Shown: positions 51,630-63,119, numbered from the stretch's first letter. The stretch is 64,000 nucleotides of DNA from Aplidium turbinatum (GCA_918807975.1 OU964928.1:19023323-19087322), one strand, 5' to 3'. Notes: generated by a model not told the origin, from the letters alone. Numbers and translations: made by a program.

Positions 51630-52004
51630 TTAACATAGGACAGTTTTCCTTGCGAATTGGCTGATTTCAGTCATCGGCTGATTTCGTGTGACTCAGCACG
51701 TGATATTCTGACCGATTTACTCGAAAGATTTTTGATACAAAGAAAATTAAGTGAATGTATCGCCACCAGCAGCGTGGCCTAATCGGTTAAAGTTAGGGCA
51801 AGGGAATAGTCATTTCGATTGCGTGGGTTCGATTCCCACTCTCTGCTAATACTTTTTTTTCTTCTGCAACTGAACTGAGTGCAAGAAGGATCTTAATGAC
51901 TGTAATCAATTGAGTTTATAAGAAAAATTGTCTTACTTTTCTTAACCAATGCGCCGCGGCGCAGTGGTGGTAGCTGGTTCGCACGGAAAACTGTCCTATG
52001 TTAA
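51630..52004. mobile_element. TTAA-flanked MITE carrying a tRNA-like sequence
   Basis: Ends TTAACATAGGACAGTTTTCC and GGAAAACTGTCCTATGTTAA, inverted over about 27 bp with one mismatch, TTAA at both borders (51630-51633, 52001-52004). TTAA targets fit piggyBac or Kolobok. The inside includes the tRNA-like sequence at 51769-51847. Confidence 0.85.
51769..51847 (+). tRNA. tRNA-like sequence (probable pseudo-tRNA)
   Basis: GTGGCCTAATCGGTTAAAG looks like a D-arm/box A, and GTGGGTTCGATTCCCAC is a perfect T-arm/box B with five pairs. The acceptor ends (GCAGCG / CTCTGC) pair mostly, and a T-run follows at 51853. The anticodon arm does not fold in a standard way, so I give no anticodon. Either a decayed tRNA gene, possibly with a long variable arm, or a tRNA-derived SINE head. 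Confidence 0.5.
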
Positions 52005-52861
52005 AGTGCCTACCGAGATGTTCGGATTTCAAATCTACCTTTTCCAGATCCTGATCCAATGGTTTTGAAAATTTAAAAGATCCTGTCTTGATCCTAACAA
52101 TTTTCAATGATTCTGTAAATATCTCTGCTTCTTGGAAACCCTAATTGGAAACCCTAAACCCTAATAACACAGCCCTTAATCTTTCGTTGTGGAATCTAGA
52201 TTGTTATGGTTATGGTGCTATTGCTGTTCGCATTGTTTCGTTTTGAATCTTTATCGGCAGGATCTGAATCCTGATTCTATGAACATCACTGCCAAGTATC
52301 AACAGAAACTCCCGGACAGAAACCAACAAAAAAGCAGACAGTCTTTTACAAAGTCAAAACTGATTTTACCAATGTAATTCTGAACACATTTTTGCATGTG
52401 CATGCACGTCTATTTCGATCTATGCACGTCCCTTTCGATTTTACCACCTTTTCCTTTTCTTGGTTTTGTTGCTGTACTATATGTATCGTTTCTTTTGCGT
52501 TCCAAAAAAAAAAATCGAATTTAATTTTATTGGCAAAAGGGAGTAATTCCCCCTTTTCCGTTCACACCCTGTTACACAGCAGCATTTGCAGAGGTGGGCT
52601 TCCGTTACCAGTACGGTAGGCCTACTTTAAAAGTAGCGCGCTTCTCGCTACCTTTACTGGGGCTAAAGTAGCGCCCCCCGTTAACACCCGCTACCAATCG
52701 ATAAAAGTAGTGCACTACCAGCTACCGCTACTTGGGCTAAGTGAAGTGCACTACCGCTACTTTTGTCTTGAACTAACACAGGACAGAAATCACCTTTTGT
52801 GACGTTAAAATCACATTGAAAACGAATGATATCATTATTCTTACACTGCCATTTCAACATC

Positions 52862-53496
52862 CAGTGCCGGTCTTAAGGTATTGCGGCCCTGTGCGGAATA
52901 TGCTTTGCGGGCTCCCATGACAATGATCCAATTTGTTTTACAAAAATCGGTTTAATTTTATTTGGTTACATTAATATGCATACAAAGCATGAATGAAGAT
53001 ACATCAAAAACACGAAATTGCTGTGTTAGTCATATTAAATAAGTCAACTTCGTATATAATTTATGTTGACGTATGATAAAAAATCATTCAATTTTGTTCA
53101 CAATAGCCTACTGTTTTGCGATTTCTACAATAATGTTTCCTTTTTTCGTTTGTCATTTAAATAACCACTATTCGAGCAAACAATCAAAAATAAGTTCAAT
53201 TGTAATAATAAAATTTTTGAAACATGTTGAAAGTTCTTGCCCAAACGTTTGTCTAATTTGCCCAAATTTTCAACTAATTGAAAAGTTTGGGGTTGCAGTT
53301 ATATTCCCTGCACCCCTAGCTCCTATAGGCCTACGCCTAAGTTTAAGGATACCGGTAGGCCCAATTGCTTGCGAATTAAATCAAATTCGTTCCATTAGAA
53401 CTGACAAAAATTAATGTATTTTCTAAGTAAATTGTGGGCCCCCTAATTTGCGGGCCCTGTGCGACCGCGAATCGCACACCCCAAAGACCACTACTG
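52862..53496. mobile_element. hAT-like MITE
   Basis: Left end CAGTGCCGGTCTTAAGG with GGCCCTGTGCG just inside; right end has GGGCCCTGTGCG then CCAAAGACCACTACTG. Flanked by CAACATC (52855-52861 and 53497-53503). The interior is AT-rich and non-coding. Confidence 0.75.
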
Positions 53497-54734
53497 CAAC
53501 ATCATTATAGAATTTTATCGTCATGCATCTTTTCCAGGCATCTTAAAAAATCACGAGCATTTCAAAATGCGAGTTGCTGAGTCCTTCCCGCTTTGGCTTC
53601 AGCACGTCTTTATTATCGGAGAAAAGCCTCTCAACCGCAGCACAGAAAGTAAGGGTTTAGCCACAAAAAAATTTCGAGGGGAGGCAAATAAGTATTTTCA
53701 ATGAGTTACCGAATGCTGAGCAGCCAGAAGCAGGTCTCCCCTAAAATTAAAAAAAAAACTAAATTTGCGCATTCTGAGAGTACTTTCAGCCTAAATCTAA
53801 AGCAAAATTTGTCAAATGATGCTGTAACAGATCTTAAATTTTTATTTGAACTAATTACTTATTATTATATTTGTCAGGGGGCAATTGCCCCCTAACTACG
53901 CCTCTGAGTGGAAGGAATTGAGGGTGTTGTATTTAATGAATAGACGTTTTAAATCGGCATTGGAAAGCTCAAGGACTCGCTTCTGTTTGAAAAAAAGATG
54001 ACTCATTGATATGACAGATAATTATATGACTCATTAATATGTGCAAAAATACCATTCCTGAAAAATGTTTATTTTCCCCTGTCCCCTTCTCAAAATTTTA
54101 TGCTGGCTACGTCTCTGCTGTCAGGAATCTTTGTGATAGAGCCTCAAGTCACGACCCTCCCTTCTAAACTTTTAACAGCCTACGGTAAAAGAGCTTGTAA
54201 ACTAAGGAAGCTAGTTAATGCAAAAACCGGACCGGGATCTTGTTTTTTTCAAAGGAAACAGGATTCGGACCGGATCCTAAATTTTTATCGAATCACGAGA
54301 TCCTGAAATAACATTTAAGGATTAATTTAAGTCTCCTAATGCGACACCTGCTTTATTGGCCCTCTCAAAACTATTCTCTTTTAATTTATGCCATTGGTCG
54401 ACTTGGTTGGTTGCTTCTGCAACAATCATGGTGAAACACCGCTTGTTCTGTGCGCAATTGCTATTCTATGGCTCAAAGCGAGTTACAATAAATCGCTCAT
54501 GAGTCTTTAATAAAATTTTAGTAGGCTAACTGCAACAAAGCTAGCATTAACTTCGGGGGGTTTACCTGATCAGTCGCCCAGTCCTGAAAGTTGTTGCAAA
54601 GTGTCCGCACCAGCCTATAACAAGTGATAATATTCGGGCAAACATAAACTACAGGTACGACTGGTACGTACTACGTAACCTGCATTGGTTGGAAATGATT
54701 CGATAGCAAACTGAGCAACAGCTTTTTCTGTGCA
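53497..54734. repeat. Fragments of hAT-like elements
   Basis: Near 53880, GGGGGCAATTGCCCCCTAAC then ACGCCTCTG, and near 54100, GCTGGCTACGTCTCTG, are typical right-hand hAT ends (complements CAGAGGCGTAG and CAGAGACGTAG). Matching left ends not located. The rest shows nothing recognisable. Confidence 0.5.
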
Positions 54735-54840
54735 AGTTTATGTTTGAAGTAGTGGTACGATACTGATGAGCCCAACCTCATGGTCGAAACACCGGATGTC
54801 TATCGATCGCTGTGAATTCTTGCAACAATCGGCTGCCGAA
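54735..54840 (-). repeat. Interspersed repeat, copy 3
   Basis: GTGGTACGATACTGATGAGC and TTCTTGCAACAATCGGCTGCC are the complement of the family at 13735-13920. Confidence 0.65.
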
Positions 54841-57018
54841 AAAGCATTAAAGTTTCTGTGTTGTGATTCAAAAACAACACATTGCGTAGTTTGTTTTTTT
54901 TTTATTTCGGTCGTAATGCAAAAGAATATAGGAGAAAGTTTAAATGAAACAAGAAAATGCTATTGTATACAAACTGCGTCGCAGTCGAATACACAATTGC
55001 ACATTAATATTAAAAAAAACAAAAAAAAAAACAATGATAATAATGGATAAACTTTTGAAACTAAGATTCGTTTGTGAAAGCTTTAATTCCCTATTGAACA
55101 AGCAGGCAAGCGATGGAAGGGGGTGAGGGGACTAACTCAGTCACAGTTTGGTAAAAGTAATGAGTCACTTTTAGATGCTAGTCAAGATGGATATGAAAAG
55201 CTAAACTATTAATCTAAAAACATAAGATCTAGGACGAAAAATGTTCAAATTGCAATGTGGCAACTCTGAAAGTGACTTAAATTTTCAGTCAACTTGTACG
55301 TGAGTAAAACAATGAATAGCTGATATGGTATTGGAAGCACTGACGTAATGAACCGATTTCCGCGTTCCTTAGACACCTGGTGACGCTGAAGGAAAGTTTT
55401 GACAAGAGATGGAAACGCAGACAAACAAAGGTGGACATTTTAAAAGCACATCAACAAAATTCATTCACGATTTGAACGTAAATCTGAAATTTCATTGGAC
55501 AACTTGACGTTCAGTCAACGTCGTGACAACCTAAAGTGCCGCAACTAAAGCAAAATTATAACAAATATCTGGCAATGCAAAAATTACAATGAGCAAAAAC
55601 ATCAACAATTAATCTTTGTTCGTGGTCGAGCATAATGATCTGGACCAAGTCTATGGTAGGCTACGTTCAAATTGTTTCCGGCGCAGTACAATATGGTAAA
55701 CATTAGAACATGACCATTTGTTTAACAAAGAATAAACAAAAGCACAAGCTGTGAGAAAAAAGTGTGGATTTTGTTCCTGGCTGCTTATTCTTCTTTTTCT
55801 AAAATGTCAGTGTCTCATTCTCGTAAACCACACTCTTCTTTCCCCAAGAGCTTATGCGTCTCTGCCTTCTTTGTTAAATTGATGGTCATGTTCCAATGTC
55901 TATGGTACAATATGGAAGGTCGTGAGTTAGCAGATATCATGTCTCGCAAACAACATGAAAAGAAGAAATAGAAACAAGTTGAGGCACCTTGGTACAACTT
56001 AAAAATAACGGTGAAAATTGTATAACATACACAAAATTCTAGATTATCCAGACAGCAAAATGTGTCATTTTTACAAAGACTCAACGTCTCCAGAGGTTGA
56101 ATCAATGTAAAAAATGACAGATTTTGCTGTCTGGGTAGTTCACAAAACTCGAACGTAACCTAAACAACATAATACTGTGTTTTCGTCACTAAGAATAGAA
56201 ATGGGTTCCGCGTGAAGGAAAGCAGTGATATTTGAAATACGCGGGCTATGGCTGGTTTGAGACTAGTGGTAGCAGATGACCCAACATCATCATGTGACAT
56301 GTTGAATATGACATAGTTGCATAAACTCAAGAAAGATAAAAACCTTGCAAGAGGCATGGAAACGATTTAACGCGTTTTAAGATGCGTTGACAAATATTTG
56401 TCAGCTGTATGGCGGTAAAATGCTTTTGAAAACCTCTTGGCCAGTCTCGTGAAGGAAGACTTACTCACAGGGTGCGGTTTGGACCTTTTGCAAGCGTTCA
56501 ATGGTTTTCAATAATTTCAAAGGCGCTGCTACTGCTTTCAACAGAGTGAATCACTGTATATGTCCAAGTGATTTTTCTAGAGAATTTATTTAAAAAAATA
56601 TTTGTTGTCAAAACAACATGTAACCAACGGTTGTCCTCTAGCTTGAAACAACGACAAAAACCATCCGTCTACGTCAAATGCCAGACGATCATAGCCAAAC
56701 TGGCACGATGCATGATATGCTGCGCAATCTCAAGAGATCAATAGTTTAATTTGCCAGCGTAAATAAAGTTAACCCTCACACAGGCCTTGTTCAACTGAAC
56801 CTCCACCCAAAAACACAACTTAAAGTTGATTTAACGTTTGCAGCTTGCATTCGTGAATATAAATCTACAGCGTTTTTATCTTGGTGGAACTTAATTAAAA
56901 TATCGCGTTCAGAAGCAATTCTTACAGAAATGTTCAAAATCGTAAGATGAACTTAACAAGGTGTCAAATAAAACTACTTTCCACAAAGTTTTTCAGCTTT
57001 CTCCACGCAACACATTTG
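54841..57018. other. Spacer 3' of VCPIP1
   Basis: AT-rich. Contains the hairpin MITE at 56047-56140 and a possible minus-strand AATAAA (TTTATT at about 56585) for VCPIP1. No gene recognised. Confidence 0.5.
56047..56140. repeat. Hairpin MITE, family member 2
   Basis: CCAGACAGCAAAATGTGTCA ... TGACAGATTTTGCTGTCTGG with the inner motif GACTCAACGTCTCCAGAGGTT. Same design as 21741-21832. Confidence 0.85.
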
Positions 57019-58410
57019 CTATAACGTGTTGTCTGACTGTTCGGTTTCCATTTTCTCCGACTCTGTTTCAACCTTCTCGTTGTGTGTGTCTTCAGTGGAT
57101 GCTTCCGACCGCTTGGCTCTAAGTTCCTCCACCATTTTTTTAAGCTCTTCGCTTTGAGCGACTTTCTCCTCATTGGATATTTCCGTAGGTTGTTTGTTCA
57201 ACGTACGGTAGCCGGGAGCCAGACTCAGTGACTGTGGTCGCTGGTTTAGTGACGGTTCCATAAAAGCATCGGGTGACCCTTCAGAGGAGTTTTGTAATTG
57301 GTCAGGTTGGAACTTCGAACAAGGATGAAGACTTTTCGAACGATCTACGGGGTCGAGTGTTTGCTTTGTGTGTTTTTTTATAACGAATTTGATTTCTTCG
57401 TTTATTGGGAAGTGACCCACAGGCTCAAGACACAGATCAATTCTGTCGTGAATCTGATTGTATAAGAAAACATAATCAGAAAGCAGAGGTAAACGGCAAT
57501 GAAGTCCAGGATTCAAGCCAAGATCTTGTTTGAATTCCTCATAGAAATAACCGCCCGGATAGAAAAGTTCAGGCTTGTCAAGTGCGTATGCCACTATCGA
57601 TGAAGAACTGCTGCGTCTGAACGATTGAAGCAAGAGTGCTGTCTCTGTCCGCTTGTCAAACACGGGAGCAGAAGAAAGACGCTTCGACAGATCAAGATCC
57701 TCTGATGAAGATAGTTCCATTGGCTTGTTAGGAGGATAATTTGGTTGTTTTGCAATCACTTGGATTTTGTCACCTGCTTTAAGAGCAAGGGGTCCACCAT
57801 TCACTGGTGGAAGTAAAAGTTTCGGAGGAAAATCATGCTTCAAAATTTGTTGACCTGGTGCCACTCCAACAGCTTTGAATATCTCCTCCTGCAAGCGGAC
57901 ATAGTCAACATCCGGATCGAGCTTGAGGGTCCTTGTTGCTCCTCCTGACAAACAAACTTTCACAATGATCTGCGACGGACCACCGACTTTACTCTTTTGC
58001 GTCTCACGCGGCGTTGCGTTAAGCGAAGCCAATTCACCGCTGGATTTACGCTTTAAAGCAGATTGCAACAATCCTGTTGTGGACTCTGTTATGTTGGACG
58101 GATTAAGACCAGCATTGGTTGAAAAATAGTGGTCAGCGTCGTCAATTTGCATAGGTTTCGAGTCGCCGCCTTGAAAGTGACTTGAAGAGGTTGAGGCACT
58201 TTCGAATGGTGTTCGATTCAAGCTTGTTTCGACAAACTTTTTTTCAGACCCAAGAAGCTCAATGCAATCTTTGCTGATAATTTCAGAGAGCTCCTCGATA
58301 AATTTTCCATTTTCCAAATCTTCCGGGAAGTATTTGTGAACGATGTTCACCGCTTCCTTTGTGGGATCACTGTTCAAAGCAGGATTCGAATCACCGTGAA
58401 ACCACGTGAT
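57019..58410 (-). CDS. VCPIP1: VCPIP1 last exon
   Basis: Acceptor attccag just above 58410, phase 0. Encodes ITWFHGDSNPALN through the ubiquitin-like fold (QIIVKVCLSGGATRTLKLDP, LQEEIFKAVGVAPGQQILKH), LHCRLPLLSDYVFLYNQIHD and the acidic tail MEELRAKR-like and EKVETESEKMETEQSDNTL. The open frame continues above 58410, but that part is intron. Confidence 0.94.
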   Translation of the reverse strand: MTWFHGDSNPALNSDPTKEAVNIVHKYFPEDLENGKFIEELSEIISKDCIELLGSEKKFVETSLNRTPFESASTSSSHFQGGDSKPMQIDDADHYFSTNAGLNPSNITESTTGLLQSALKRKSSGELASLNATPRETQKSKVGGPSQIIVKVCLSGGATRTLKLDPDVDYVRLQEEIFKAVGVAPGQQILKHDFPPKLLLPPVNGGPLALKAGDKIQVIAKQPNYPPNKPMELSSSEDLDLSKRLSSAPVFDKRTETALLLQSFRRSSSSSIVAYALDKPELFYPGGYFYEEFKQDLGLNPGLHCRLPLLSDYVFLYNQIHDRIDLCLEPVGHFPINEEIKFVIKKHTKQTLDPVDRSKSLHPCSKFQPDQLQNSSEGSPDAFMEPSLNQRPQSLSLAPGYRTLNKQPTEISNEEKVAQSEELKKMVEELRAKRSEASTEDTHNEKVETESEKMETEQSDNTL

Positions 58411-61400
58411 CTGGAATGAAAACATCAATTGACAAACCAAAAAAACAAAAACTTTACATAGTAATTGCTCAAATGTTAACAACAAAGCTGATGTGCCAAA
58501 ACGAAAAGCAGATTCCTTCGAAAAGGATTCCGTTGGCATCCCTTGACCACGGAATACGTTCAACACGGAATAAATTAAGATCTTTTGCAGCAGTGCAAAG
58601 AAAAAAAAGCACTTGAACTGCGGTGGGAAAATTTTTTTTGTTTGTGGAAGAGTTCCACTCTATTTTTAAACGGAGTTTAACACGGAGTGGAGGGCTCCTA
58701 GTTTATGGTACCACAACCACAGCACTAGCTGTCAAAGAAAGCAACGGCGGAAAAGTGCTTTAATTTGTACTTTACACTCTTCGCAATATGACAAAATATT
58801 TGTTCACTTACAGGAGCCTTTATCACTTTCTCATTCCGAGACACAGTCAGTCTAAACTTCACCGGCCTGTTGTCATATTCATTGCCGTCCCAGTGATACT
58901 TGTTCCCGCTGATGACGCTTTTCGTTTCCGTGATGTCACCGTTTATGTAGCAGACTTTACCAGCTAGGTCGACATGTCGCGTATCTTCGGACAAGCAGTA
59001 AGTGCACATGCAACCTATTACAGTGAGCCTGCAAGTGAAATAAAACAGAGGTTTTATAACACACTAAAAGACTTGAAACACACAAAATGCGACAAAAGCA
59101 TAGTAGTGGAGTGAATTTTAAGTTAGTTTAGTAGCTGAGTAAGTTTAGCAGACAAATACCTGGTCGCGCAAGATGTGCTTATTTATCAAAATTAAGCGTT
59201 ATAACCAGCAATGTGCAATTCCACATGGTCATTTGTGCACATAAAGCCGCAGAAAAGCGTATCAAGTCAACTTCCAAAGTTTTTTCTTTTATAATGTTAA
59301 TAACATAAAAAAATACATTATTTCGGCACAACAGTGGACAGAGGACACATGCTCCTTTGTTGCGGATGGATGAACGGTCGGTTCTACGACAGTTTATCGA
59401 ACGACAGTTTATCGAACGACAATTTATCGAACGACAATTCATCGAACGACAGTTTATCGAAACGACAGTTTATTGAATGACAGTTTATCGAACAACAATT
59501 TATCGAACGACAGTTAATCGAAAACCTAACCCCTAACCTAAAACCTAACCCTATTCCTTAACCCCCAACCACTAACCCCTAACCCTAACCTTACCCCTAA
59601 CCCTTAACCCCCAACCCTAGCCTCTAGCCCCTTCGATGAATTGTCGTTCGATGAACTGTCTTTCGATAAACTGTCGTTCGATGAACTGTCGTTCGATAAA
59701 TTGTTAAATTATCGCGTCACGCACTCTGTATTGATCATCACGGTGTGAGCAATCTTGTTTGAGGAGTTTCTTCGCTTTGCAACTTGAATCAAGATGTGAG
59801 AGCAGTAAAGTCACAAGTGTTGAGCTGTGTTTCCAATGACAAGTAAACGTTTTCAAACATTACTTCGATGTTCTCAAGCACATGGTTGGCCCTCGTTTTT
59901 CGCACATCTTTTGCAAGTGGTTCGAATCACTCCGCCATTACTACTTATCATGTCGTTTTGACAGCAGTAACGCACACTTACATGTCTGCCTCTGTGCTAT
60001 ACTCGCAAAGGACCCTGCGGGTAGGGAAGCTGTATATCCTGTTCGGCTTTAGCTTCCCATGGAGCTCTGCCGCGAGTTCGTACAGCTCTCCTCCTGGCCC
60101 TAGATGCGACTGAGAGAAAAACACTTCTTGGAGAGCTTTGCATTTCTGGAAGATAAAAAAAGAAGTAGAGAGTTGAGATGTCACGAGGACGTTCGACTCC
60201 TGTACACTGTGAGATGTTGTGGAATGTGGAAGGTCCACTCATAAGTCCAGTGTTTTTCCACTGGGGCTTCAGCATTGGAGATGAGAAAGTTTTCAACGAC
60301 GATAGAAAGTCAGTTTATTTTGATATTTTGTCCTGACAAAAAACAAACATTTTTTTGAATACTACAAATTTAATGCGGTTTAAAACAAAATACATTTTCG
60401 TTTCTTTTTATTGTTTAACTGCAAAAACAAAATAAAATTAATTTAATCAATACGCTCTGTGTCATCTGCAGCAGTAGTTGCAAGCTAAGGTTGTTTTGAA
60501 AAGTTTTCAATCTTCAGTTCGAGAAGAAAACGTCTTTAACTGAATATAATCACACTACGACGGCCACGAGAATGATGACGATGACAGCCGGAAAAAGTTA
60601 ACCTTACCAGACAACGGAACAATCGCCTCTCCATCACTGCGCGTGCGGCAAGCCTTGTCAGATCTTCAAGACTGACGCCCAACAACTCATTGTAGCTGTA
60701 CACGTAGCGATGAAGATCTTCAACCAAAAACGGAGCGACAAAATGATGGCGGATAAACTCAGTTTCCATGGCAGTGGAAAGTTTTTGAAGATAACTGTAA
60801 ACAAGAGAAGCTCGGTTAGAGTGGGGATACATTCCACAAAGATGTGGGAATTAGGCTGTACCAAACTTTGGTAACTTTGTCGGATTACTTAGCAAGTTTC
60901 CCAAAAGTTGTGGCTTAGGTACCTAATCAAAATGCCATATTTATTTCTTGAAAAAAAAATTGGTCTTACGCCTCCTCAATGCTTGTTTCCATGACGACGG
61001 CCTAAAATTGACGAAACAGCTATAACTCCGGAACCACTAGAGGTAGAACCAAATTTTTTTTTTCAAAAGATGCAGAACACCCAAGTTCCTATCTGTTGTC
61101 AATACATTTTGTAGGCTTATGTGCAGCACTTCTCCCAAAATTTACAAAAAACGTGTTTTAGCCTATTTTATCAGCAACAACTGCAAACACAAAGCAATGA
61201 AAATGAATTAGTAATTAGTATATATAATAGCTAAAATCCTATTTAAGCAAATCAACAAAGATTAAATAGTTTCACACATCAGTTAGCAAATAACACTTCT
61301 CTAAACTTGCACATTTCAGCATGTCTACCTTGAATAAAACATGAAATACTGTACAAACAGTCAGCAACAACTAAACAACAATCTATTGGCAATAATAAGC

Positions 61401-62735
61401 TGAATCCTCACATTGCAACCAAAAAAGTTTAGCTTTGTACAATTGATATTGACATTCCCAGGCAAAGAACATTACACAGTGCAATAATACCATTATTAAA
61501 TAGAATTGCTGAATACGTTTAACAAACTAAAAAAATTTATAGCAATAACTAGTCTATGCCAGAAAGCACAATGCAACACAACAGGCTGTGATCCACAGTC
61601 AATTGATTGTTTAGTCCATCGCAAAACTCATCCTTGCAACTTCAACAATAGTTTAGGTGCTGGTGGTCATGGTCTTAAAAAGACTTTTTTTAGTCACTCT
61701 TTCACTAGATGTTGCTGCTCCAAGTTGAACAGGTCGTAACTGAGACACCATCTTTAACAATAACCATTTAAATTTAACCATTACCATTTAATTTAACCAT
61801 TTAGAAGGACAGAACATCGTGAATTGCTTGCCTTGCAAGTATGTTTCTATTGTTGTTCTAACAAACTTTCAACTCATCTTAGTAAAAATTATGCAATTAC
61901 AGATCATCTCCGAAACTGCCAATGCCAACCGTGTTCAAATAATGAACTCTCGTTGAAGTCTTTCGAGATTGTTTGTCCAAGTTCGACACAAATATGCACG
62001 AGGCCATAATTATTAAAGCGTCCAACCCAGGGCTTAACAGGCAATTGTTTGCCAGCGGAGCCTCCTATATCTTAGCCGTCTTTGATCAAATTGTTACGTG
62101 TGTGTTTCGCACATTGTTGCTTTGTTTTGTGCAATTATCTGGTTTTGTGCTTTACTCCATCTTGCGCAATCTGCCTGGATACTTCTCCTCTGAACTTAAT
62201 TCTCTACTTGATCCGTTGTGTTGTGTAGTCATTTTGTATGTGAGCAGAATAGTCTTTCAATGTTTAGATTAAACAATATTTTTTTTGTTATTTTCTTCTG
62301 CAATGTATAATTACTTTTTTCTTTTAAAGGCTTGAAAAGGGTATTGTCGAAAACGTTCGATTTTTTTTTTTTTTGTTATGTTAAATGTCGTATTGTTGCT
62401 GTTTAATGTGTTTATGATTGATAAAACTTTTAATAAAAACAACACAGAGTAACTTGCCTGGTTCGTATACACTTCCCATCGCATACAGTCAAGCTTCCGT
62501 CATCGTTGTAAAGGAGATAGCGATCAGCAACCTGTGATGAAACTCCCCACAGGCCTGGTATGAGAGTGGCAGGAATGCGCGGGATTTCCCATCCCTCGAC
62601 AGCAACTAAGGCAACGAAATGGTTGTGAGCCGCCCCGCTCCATGCAATGCACAGCGGCGAGCGGTTGGTGCATTCTTCAGGCGGAGTTAAGGCGGGAACG
62701 AACAGACCGGTGTAGTCGCCAGAGCTTTGCATTTT
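57019..62735 (-). CDS. VCPIP1: VCPIP1 (VCIP135) OTU deubiquitinase, last five exons
   Basis: Human VCPIP1 binds p97/VCP and removes ubiquitin during Golgi and ER reassembly after mitosis. In-window exons (minus): 62458-62735, 60608-60794, 59982-60145, 58812-59028, 57019-58410; all junction phases agree. Exon order follows human: SSGDYTGLFVPALTPPEECT and LCIAWSGAAHNHFVALVAVE (end of the OTU domain; the histidine in NHF is the catalytic one), GPGGELYELAAELHGKLKPN, KYHWDGNEYDNRPVKF, KHDFPPKLLLPP (ubiquitin-like domain) and LCLEPVGHFPINEEIK. The catalytic Cys, Asp and N-terminal zinc motif lie right of the window. The C-terminal tail is acidic and charged; stop TAG at 57019-57021. Confidence 0.95.
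58812..59028 (-). CDS. VCPIP1: VCPIP1 exon, window exon 4
   Basis: Acceptor cttgcag, donor CCT|GTAAGT, phase 2 in and 0 out. Encodes LTVIGCMCTYCLSEDTRHVD, CYINGDIT and YHWDGNEYDNRPVKFRLTV, matching human LTACNWCHG and FWDGKEYDNLPEAFPITL. Confidence 0.93.
59385..59704. repeat. Inverted 15-bp minisatellites around telomere-like repeats
   Basis: About nine units of ATCGAACGACAGTTT-type sequence (59385-59520), then degenerate CCTAACCC-type repeats (59522-59632), then about five units in inverse orientation (GTTCGATGAACTGTC, 59633-59704). In the VCPIP1 intron between exons at 59028 and 59982. Confidence 0.92.
59982..60145 (-). CDS. VCPIP1: VCPIP1 exon, window exon 3
   Basis: Acceptor cttccag, donor ACAT|GTAAGT, phase 0 in and 2 out. 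Encodes KCKALQEVFF, GPGGELYELAAELHGKLKPN and RIYSFPTRRVLCEY, matching human PGGKLYNLAKSTHGQLRTDKNYSFPLNNLVCSY. Confidence 0.94.
60608..60794 (-). CDS. VCPIP1: VCPIP1 exon, window exon 2
   Basis: Acceptor gtttacag, donor TCTG|GTAAGG, phase 2 in and 0 out. Encodes YLQKLSTAMETEFIRHHFVA, LVEDLHRYVYSYNELLGVSL and AARAVMERRLFRCL, matching human LADVHQYFYRRTGVIGV and AAAKKAVMDNRLHKCL. Confidence 0.93.
60795..62457 (-). other. VCPIP1: VCPIP1 intron (GC-AG)
   Basis: Its donor is AG|GCAAGT, not GT. The interior carries the plus-strand element remnant at 61500-62280; the rest is AT-rich. Confidence 0.8.
61500..62280 (+). pseudogene. Possible GIY-YIG-type retroelement coding remnant
   Basis: Plus-strand fragments read CQKAQCNTTGCDPQSIDCLV, LSTHLSKNYAITDHLRNCQC and HEAIIIKASNPGLNRQLFAS (then GASYILAVF). 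The last resembles the C-terminal E-x-I...P-x-LN end of GIY-YIG endonuclease domains as found in Penelope-like retroelements. The pieces lie in different frames and the GIY...YIG core is not visible. Tentative. Confidence 0.35.
62458..62735 (-). CDS. VCPIP1: VCPIP1 exon, window exon 1 (OTU domain end)
   Basis: Acceptor ttttgcag, donor CCAG|GCAAGT (GC donor, needed for phase with the next exon), phase 0 in and 2 out. Encodes KMQSSGDYTGLFVPALTPPE, LCIAWSGAAHNHFVALVAVE and ATLIPGLWGVSSQVADRYL, matching human SSGDYSATFLPGLIPAEKC and PICIAWSSSGRNHYIPLVGIKG. Confidence 0.95.
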
Positions 62736-63119
62736 CTGCAAAAGTGCAATTTTATCGCTTAAGCCTTAAAAGACATTCCACACAGAATACGTGGGCGGGT
62801 GAATACACCATGAAAGCTTGGCTTAGGGTAAAGCAATCGAGCCAGCAAAGTTGCCCCTTTGACATTGTTTTAACGTCTTCAAGAGAAAGTTGAGATACAA
62901 AACTGGTCGTTTGAAAACACGGCGAAATACACCTTGACAAAACGACACAAATTGAATGAACGTGAATTGGAAATCCAATCGAATGGGAATTCTAATTCTA
63001 ACTAACTAACTTGTAAATTTCAACGTTGCTGGTGATACAAAAACTTCGAGTTAAATAACATCATTTTCAAAGCAATTTTTCAATAAAAAAAGGAATCTAT
63101 TCCACTTTTTCCGAATGCC

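Noticed and set aside
51769-51847. A functional tRNA gene
   Set aside because: The T-arm is good but the anticodon arm does not fold normally and the sequence lies in a MITE; kept only as tRNA-like.
58411-58566. N-terminal extension of the last VCPIP1 exon
   Set aside because: A good acceptor at 58411 joins in phase with the previous exon, and the extension (FVFLVCQLMF) has no match in VCPIP1.
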